64,000 nt of DNA from Ruegeria_C sp041537905 (GTDB lineage: Bacteria; Pseudomonadota; Alphaproteobacteria; Rhodobacterales; Rhodobacteraceae): assembly GCF_041537905.1 (NCBI RefSeq), contig NZ_JBGRUO010000009.1, forward strand, positions 62,001 to 126,000, read 5' to 3'. Position 1 is the stretch's first letter. Every line of letters starts with the position of its first letter. Made by a program: the position numbers and the translations under genes. The notes under the pieces were generated by a model. The model ran no database searches. It was not told the DNA's origin and saw only the letters and a program-made list of their open reading frames with translations. Shown piece by piece: positions 59,530 through 64,000 of this stretch.

Positions 59530-60012
59530 GTGTCTAAACCAACCGGCCCGGACGCCCTTGCCCCATTTGCGGATGCGACCCATGCCAATATCCATGCAAG
59601 CTGCGTCGCCGTAGATGGCAACGCGCTGCTGATCGTCGGGCGGTCGGGCAGCGGCAAATCGGCCCTGGCACTTGAAATGATGGCGCTTGGCGCCGGCCTC
59701 GTGGCCGATGATCGGGTCGATCTGCTGCAAGAGCAGGCACAGGTGCTAGCCTCCGCTCCCAAGCACACCGCGGGCCTTATCGAGGCGCGCGGGATCGGGC
59801 TGCTGCATGCCGCGCCCTCTGCACCCCTACCGGTGTGCTACATCCTCGATCTCGACCGGCCCGAGATAACCCGGATGCCCGCGCAGGTCGAAACGATGCT
59901 GCTGGGATGCCGATTGCCCTTGCTTGGCACGCCAAATGCCCCACATCTTGCGGCAGCGTTACTGCAACTTCTCAAAGCGGGGCGGGTGCCGCCGGAATGG
60001 CCGAACAGATGA
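59530..60012 (+). CDS. hprK: HPr kinase/phosphorylase, short alphaproteobacterial form
   Basis: A 160-residue protein containing only the catalytic domain: Walker A GRSGSGKS at 37-44, then ADDRVDL. It phosphorylates Ser46 of HPr. The N-terminal domain of the firmicute enzyme is missing, as is usual for alphaproteobacteria. GTG start at 59530, just after chvG. Overlaps rapZ. Confidence 0.92.
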   Translation: MSKPTGPDALAPFADATHANIHASCVAVDGNALLIVGRSGSGKSALALEMMALGAGLVADDRVDLLQEQAQVLASAPKHTAGLIEARGIGLLHAAPSAPLPVCYILDLDRPEITRMPAQVETMLLGCRLPLLGTPNAPHLAAALLQLLKAGRVPPEWPNR

Positions 60013-60893
60013 ACGGAAAGCAACGGATCGTGCTGGTCACCGGCCCGTCGGGCGCCGGGCGCGGCAGCGCCATCAAGGTGCTTGAGGACCTGGGCTATGA
60101 GGCCATCGACAACCTGCCGATGCGGTTTCTGAATCGGCTGCTTGACAGCCCGGCCAGTGACCGGCCCATGGCGCTGGGTCTTGACCCGCGCAACCGTGAT
60201 TTCTCGACCCACGGGTTTCTGGACATGGTTGCGAAACTGTCCCGGACCGATGGGCTGGACTTGACCACGCTTTATCTGGATTGCAGCGAAGAGGTGCTGC
60301 TGCGCCGCTTTTCGGAAACCCGGCGCAGGCATCCCATGTCCGACGGGGCCAGCCCGTTGGCCGGGGTGCGCCGGGAAAGTGAATTGCTGCGACCGATCCG
60401 CGACATCGCCGATACCTTGATCGACACAACCGCGCTTAACGTCCATCAGATGCGCGATGAGGTCGAACGGTGGTTTGCCAAGGGCGAGGGGCGGGAACTG
60501 GCGGTTTCGATCGAGTCTTTTTCCTACAAGCGCGGGCTGCCGCGCGGGGTCGACATGGTGTTCGATTGCCGGTTTCTGGCCAACCCGCATTGGAATCCGG
60601 ACCTGCGCAGTCAGGACGGGCGCGATCGGCCGGTGGCCGATTATGTGGGGCAGGACCCGCGCTTTGGCCCGTTCTTCGATCAGGTGCGCGATTTGCTGTC
60701 GTTTCTGTTGCCCGCCTATCGCGATGAGGGCAAGACACATCTCTCGGTTGCGTTCGGGTGTACCGGGGGGCAACACCGTTCGGTTACCTTGGCGCAAGCC
60801 TTGGCAAAGGTCCTTGCAGAGCATGGTCAGCAGGTGTCAATAAGGCATCGCGAACTGGAACGCCGCAATGCGGGTGAGAGGCAGCAGGATTGA
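59997..60893 (+). CDS. rapZ: RNase adapter / nucleotide-binding protein RapZ
   Basis: A 298-residue protein with Walker A GPSGAGRGS near the N-terminus, LGYEAIDNLPMRFL and the C-terminal GCTGGQHRSVTLAQALA. In enterobacteria RapZ targets GlmZ RNA to RNase E and binds GlcN6P; here the partner is unknown. Start 59997 or 60009 (12 bp apart). It overlaps hprK and the EIIA gene. Confidence 0.93.
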   Translation: MAEQMNGKQRIVLVTGPSGAGRGSAIKVLEDLGYEAIDNLPMRFLNRLLDSPASDRPMALGLDPRNRDFSTHGFLDMVAKLSRTDGLDLTTLYLDCSEEVLLRRFSETRRRHPMSDGASPLAGVRRESELLRPIRDIADTLIDTTALNVHQMRDEVERWFAKGEGRELAVSIESFSYKRGLPRGVDMVFDCRFLANPHWNPDLRSQDGRDRPVADYVGQDPRFGPFFDQVRDLLSFLLPAYRDEGKTHLSVAFGCTGGQHRSVTLAQALAKVLAEHGQQVSIRHRELERRNAGERQQD

Positions 60894-61282
60894 TCGGGAT
60901 CGTGATCGTGGCGCATGGGGGGCTGGCCAGGGAATATCTGGCCGCGACTCAGCATGTGGTCGGCACCCAGCCGGGGCTGGTTGCCGTTGCGATCGAGGCC
61001 GATCATGACCGCGAGAAGAAGCAGGACGAAATTTGCGCCGCTGCCGATTCCGTCGATACCGGCGATGGCGTTGTCGTGGTGACCGATCTTTTTGGCGGAT
61101 CGCCCTCCAACCTGAGCCTGCGGGCCTGTGTGCCTGCCAATCGGCGCATTCTATATGGCGCGAACCTCCCCCTGCTGATCAAACTGGCAAAGAGCCGCCA
61201 TTTACCGATCACCGAAGCGGTCCGCAGCGCGATTGAGGCTGGGCGAAAGTATATAAACGTGCAAAACGTGACCAAAGATTAA
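60890..61282 (+). CDS. PTS EIIA-Man-type component
   Basis: A 130-residue EIIA of the mannose family with phosphorylatable His9 (VIVAHGGLA) and DLFGGSPSNLSL. No EIIB/EIIC genes follow, so it is regulatory and does not transport. TTG start overlapping the rapZ stop by 4 bp. Often called ManX or EIIA-Man in this operon. Confidence 0.93.
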   Translation: MIGIVIVAHGGLAREYLAATQHVVGTQPGLVAVAIEADHDREKKQDEICAAADSVDTGDGVVVVTDLFGGSPSNLSLRACVPANRRILYGANLPLLIKLAKSRHLPITEAVRSAIEAGRKYINVQNVTKD

Positions 61283-61298
61283 AGAAAAATGTGACTGA

Positions 61299-61568
61299 AT
61301 GATTCAACGCAGCCTTAAAATCGTGAACGAAAAAGGCCTTCATGCGCGTGCTTCGGCCAAGCTGGTGGAGGTGGTAGAAGGCTTTGACGCCAGTGCCGAG
61401 GTCTCGCGCGACGGGCTATCGGCCGCCGGTGACAGCATTATGGGCCTTTTGATGTTGGCAGCGTCGCGCGGAACCACTATTGACGTCGAGACGTCCGGCC
61501 CCGATGCTGAGGCGTTGGCAGATGCGCTCGAGGCCCTTGTGGCCGACAAGTTCGGAGAAGGGTTCTGA
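61299..61568 (+). CDS. ptsH: HPr phosphocarrier protein
   Basis: An 89-residue protein with both phosphorylation sites: His15 in GLHARAS (by EI) and Ser46 in GDSIMGLL (by HprK). Transmits phosphate to EIIA-Man; completes the regulatory PTS. EI is not in this window. Confidence 0.95.
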   Translation: MIQRSLKIVNEKGLHARASAKLVEVVEGFDASAEVSRDGLSAAGDSIMGLLMLAASRGTTIDVETSGPDAEALADALEALVADKFGEGF

Positions 61569-61607
61569 GCGCCGCCGCGATGGCGCAAAGGACAGGAAGA
61601 CCAGAAC

Positions 61608-62501
61608 GTGGCCGACACCGCGCACAATGACAAGACGGCAGTTCTGCCGGAGGCCGAAACCTCCGAAGGCGAGATCTACGATCGCCGCACGCTGACCTAC
61701 GCAAACTCCTTTGATGACCGCTGGACCGCCACGACGATCCGGGCGATCGAATGGGTGACCGGCAAGATCACGATCCTGCGTATGGTCAACAAGTTCGAGA
61801 AGCAGAACGAATATTATCGGGGCCAGAAGTTCTGGCGCGGCGCGCTGAATATCATGGGTATCGAATTGCAGACCCCGCCCGAGCAGATCGCGCGTATTCC
61901 GACCGAAGGCCCGGTCGTGGTGGTGGCCAACCACCCGCATGGCATGGTTGACGGCATGATCTTTGCCGACCTGATCGGACGCGTGCGGCTGGACTACCGC
62001 ATTCTGACCCGCTCGGTTCTAACCGGCCTGGACGAGGCGGCGACCTCCTTCATGATCCCGGTGCCTTTCCCGCACGACCCCGAGGCGCAGACCAAGATGC
62101 TGGAAATGCGTGGCAAGGCGATGGCGCATCTCAAAGAGGGCGGCGCTGTGGCGCTGTTCCCATCCGGTGTGGTGATGTCATCGGATACATGGTTCGGCCC
62201 GGCAATCGAACGTGAGTGGAGCGTCTTCACCGCCAAGATGATCCGCCGCTCCGGCGCACGGGTTGTTCCGATCTTTTTCCCCGGCTCGAACTCACGCTGG
62301 TATCAGATCGCCAACCGCATCTCACCGATCCTGCGGCAGGGCCTGCTCTTGAGCGAGATCGTGCGCTCCTGCAACAAACCACAGGCGCCGGTAATCGGCG
62401 AACCGCTGACCGACGAACAGATGCAGTTGCTCGAAGAAAATCCGCGCCAGTTCATGTCGTGGTTGCGCGATCATACGCTGGCGCTGGGCAAGCAGGGCTG
62501 A
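61608..62501 (+). CDS. Lysophospholipid acyltransferase-family protein
   Basis: A 297-residue PlsC-like protein with the acyltransferase motif VANHPHGMVDGM (HX5D form), FPSGVVMSS and VPIFFPGSNSRWYQI as motifs III-IV. This form is seen in ornithine-lipid and related acyltransferases; the substrate is not decided. GTG start at 61608 with AGGA upstream. It follows ptsH by 39 bp and may be the last gene of that transcription unit. Confidence 0.87.
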   Translation: MADTAHNDKTAVLPEAETSEGEIYDRRTLTYANSFDDRWTATTIRAIEWVTGKITILRMVNKFEKQNEYYRGQKFWRGALNIMGIELQTPPEQIARIPTEGPVVVVANHPHGMVDGMIFADLIGRVRLDYRILTRSVLTGLDEAATSFMIPVPFPHDPEAQTKMLEMRGKAMAHLKEGGAVALFPSGVVMSSDTWFGPAIEREWSVFTAKMIRRSGARVVPIFFPGSNSRWYQIANRISPILRQGLLLSEIVRSCNKPQAPVIGEPLTDEQMQLLEENPRQFMSWLRDHTLALGKQG

Positions 62502-62536
62502 TCCGCTCTTCATATGGCCGGAAATATCCCGGGGAT
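62500..62536 (+). repeat. Dispersed intergenic repeat, copy 2
   Basis: GATCCGCTCTTCATATGGCC and an AAATATCCCGGGGA tail at the acyltransferase stop, matching the copy at 40924-40960 at most positions. Same strand, same place relative to a gene end. Confidence 0.6.
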
Positions 62537-62574
62537 GAATTGCCCACAGGCCAAGTAGGGGCTGACCCTTTCCT

Positions 62575-63450
62575 TTATCGTGTCGGCACTGGCACGTCGC
62601 CGCGATAGTCGTAGAATCCGCGCTGCGTCTTGCGGCCCAGCCAGCCAGCCTCGACATATTTCGTCAGCAGCGGGCAGGGGCGGTATTTGGTATCCGCCAG
62701 CCCGTCATGCAGCACGTTCATGATCGCAAGGCACGTGTCGAGACCAATGAAATCCGCCAGTTCCAGCGGCCCCATCGGGTGGTTGGCCCCCAGCTTCATC
62801 GACTGGTCGATCGACTGCACCGAGCCCACCCCTTCATAGAGCGTATAGACCGCCTCGTTGATCATCGGCATCAGGATGCGGTTGACGATGAAGGCGGGGA
62901 AGTCTTCAGCGCTGGCAGCCGTTTTGCCCAGCCGGTCGACCACTTCCTTGCAGGCCTTGAAGGTCGCTTCATCGGTGGCAATCCCGCGGATCAATTCGAC
63001 CAGCTGCATGATCGGGACCGGGTTCATGAAATGGAAGCCCATGAACCGTTCGGGCCGGTCAGTGCCGCTGGCCAGTCGGGTGATCGAGATGGAGGACGTG
63101 TTCGAGGTCAGGATCGTGTGTGGCAAAAGGTGCGGCTGCAGGTCTTCAAAGATGGCCTGCTTGATCGTCTCGCGTTCGGTCGCAGCCTCGATCACCAGAT
63201 CCGTCTCGCCGATCTCGGGCAGGTTCAGCGTTGTGTGGATACGCCCCAGCGCCGCTCTCATGTCGGCCTCGGCGATCTTGCCGCGCGACACTTGCCGCGC
63301 CATGTTCGCCTCGATCAGCGCGCGCGCGTCGTCCAGCGCCTGCTGGTTCACATCGGACAGAACCACATCATACTCCGCCAGCGACATCACATGGGCGATC
63401 CCGTTGCCCATCTGCCCCGCGCCGATCACCCCAACCTTGCTGATGCTCAT
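62575..63450 (-). CDS. hbd: 3-hydroxybutyryl-CoA dehydrogenase
   Basis: A 291-residue NAD(P)-dependent enzyme of the acetoacetyl-CoA/3-hydroxybutyryl-CoA interconversion. GVIGAGQMGNGIAHV Rossmann motif at 7-21, the catalytic His in GFHFMNPVPIMQLVE and EDFPAFIVNRILMPMINEAV. AAAGGG precedes ATG 63450. In roseobacters it usually follows etfBA; those genes would lie outside the window or elsewhere. Confidence 0.94.
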   Translation of the reverse strand: MSISKVGVIGAGQMGNGIAHVMSLAEYDVVLSDVNQQALDDARALIEANMARQVSRGKIAEADMRAALGRIHTTLNLPEIGETDLVIEAATERETIKQAIFEDLQPHLLPHTILTSNTSSISITRLASGTDRPERFMGFHFMNPVPIMQLVELIRGIATDEATFKACKEVVDRLGKTAASAEDFPAFIVNRILMPMINEAVYTLYEGVGSVQSIDQSMKLGANHPMGPLELADFIGLDTCLAIMNVLHDGLADTKYRPCPLLTKYVEAGWLGRKTQRGFYDYRGDVPVPTR

Positions 63451-63618
63451 GTGGTCTGCCCTTTGCCCGACTCTCGCCCGGACCATATCGGCATTGCCTG
63501 TCGGGCGGAAGAGGGCGGGACCATGAGGATTTGCCGCAAATTGGCGCATTAGGCGAATCGCAACCTATCGGCCTGCACAGTGGGTGCCGGGTGAAGACGA
63601 CACATTTTGGTGGGTGAT

Positions 63619-64000
63619 ATGAGCTATCAGGGTCCGGGCGCGAGGTCGCCCGATGAAATGACATGTTTTTATGGCAACTCCCGGTTGCCCGTGCGCGGGC
63701 CACGGCGCGATCTGGACACGCGCTATCTGGCCTGCCTCGGCGGGGCCGAGACCTTTGGCCGGTTTGTCCCGGCCCCTTTTGCCGAATTGCTTGAGCGGCG
63801 ACTCAGGCGCAAGGCAGTCAATCTGGGCAGTGTGAATTGCGGGCTGGATGCCTGGCTGGCCGATCCCGACCTCGTCAGCATCGCCAAGGGGGCTGAGCTA
63901 TGCGTGCTGCAATTGCCCAGCCTGCATCAGCTCTCAAACCGGTTCTACCGGGTGCATCCGCGTCGCAATGATCGGTTCCTGAAGGCGTCCGAAGGGTTGA
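63619..64000 (+). CDS. DUF6473 family protein, 3' end outside the window
   Basis: The visible 127 codons (MSYQGPGARSPDE, CFYGNSRLPVRGPRRDLDTR, YLACLGGAETFGRF, VNLGSVNCGLDAWL) match the family often annotated DUF6473 in Rhodobacteraceae, sometimes called polysaccharide-biosynthesis-related. The SGNH-like beginning FLGGAETFGRF with later GLDAWL suggests an SGNH-hydrolase-like fold. Reads off the window end, so length is unknown. Confidence 0.85.
   Translation, partial: MSYQGPGARSPDEMTCFYGNSRLPVRGPRRDLDTRYLACLGGAETFGRFVPAPFAELLERRLRRKAVNLGSVNCGLDAWLADPDLVSIAKGAELCVLQLPSLHQLSNRFYRVHPRRNDRFLKASEGL

Overview
The window looks like chromosome from a Rhodobacteraceae (roseobacter-type) alphaproteobacterium. 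The evidence is the petABC bc1 operon, a pckA/chvI-chvG/hprK/rapZ/EIIA-Man/HPr block, an FMN riboswitch in front of an RibH2-type lumazine synthase, an Mcd-type acyl-CoA dehydrogenase (ethylmalonyl-CoA pathway), a 3-hydroxybutyryl-CoA dehydrogenase beside a DUF6473 gene, and a short repeat after two stop codons that I associate with this clade. All identifications come from reading the sequence; no database was searched.

Layout. (1) 0.1-15.9 kb is an accessory metabolic region of regulator/enzyme pairs, mostly divergent: TetR/DMT exporter, MocR/DUF983, SDR/AraC, membrane AraC/hydrolase, ArsR/Asp-nucleophile hydrolase, LysR/SDR plus a tautomerase and a two-subunit molybdenum hydroxylase, and AraC/epimerase-like gene. 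Several pairs share a short intergenic dyad or direct repeat that could be the operator. (2) 16.47-36.1 kb is a decayed phage-like island. Its left end cuts an NAD-dependent epimerase-like gene. It carries a membrane-anchored GH19 endolysin, two virion-interior-like proteins, an HGG-motif protein, an ATGA-coupled replication/HTH/PC4 operon, an SRAP gene lacking a normal start codon, several small membrane proteins and short tandem paralogues. I see no integrase, terminase, portal or capsid. The main structural observation is that the two ends are mirror images: RidA, ParB-like remnant, XRE regulator, then a divergent small-gene operon, occur in inverted order at about 19.8 to 16.5 kb and 33.0 to 36.1 kb, with near-identical patches. 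(3) 36.4-38.6 kb holds an exported protein, a secreted choloylglycine/penicillin V acylase-family enzyme and tRNA-Lys(UUU), whose 3' end faces the island. (4) 38.8-64 kb is core chromosome: dapF-mtaB, petABC, GST, PaiB-like gene, FMN riboswitch-ribH, aroC, rplB-rpsS-rplV-rpsC-rplP, mcd, a TSUP transporter, pckA, chvI-chvG-hprK-rapZ-EIIA-HPr, an acyltransferase, hbd, and a DUF6473 gene cut by the window end.

How the genes work together. The 57-61.6 kb operon joins an envelope/acid-sensing two-component system to a regulatory PTS (HPr kinase, EIIA-Man, HPr, RapZ) and faces pckA, the gluconeogenic gate; this arrangement is conserved in alphaproteobacteria. The 10-13.7 kb cluster (2Fe-2S subunit, molybdopterin subunit, tautomerase, SDR) looks like an oxidative catabolic module under the LysR regulator. 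In the island, each XRE regulator faces its small-gene operon across perfect dyads, as in phage-repressor circuits.
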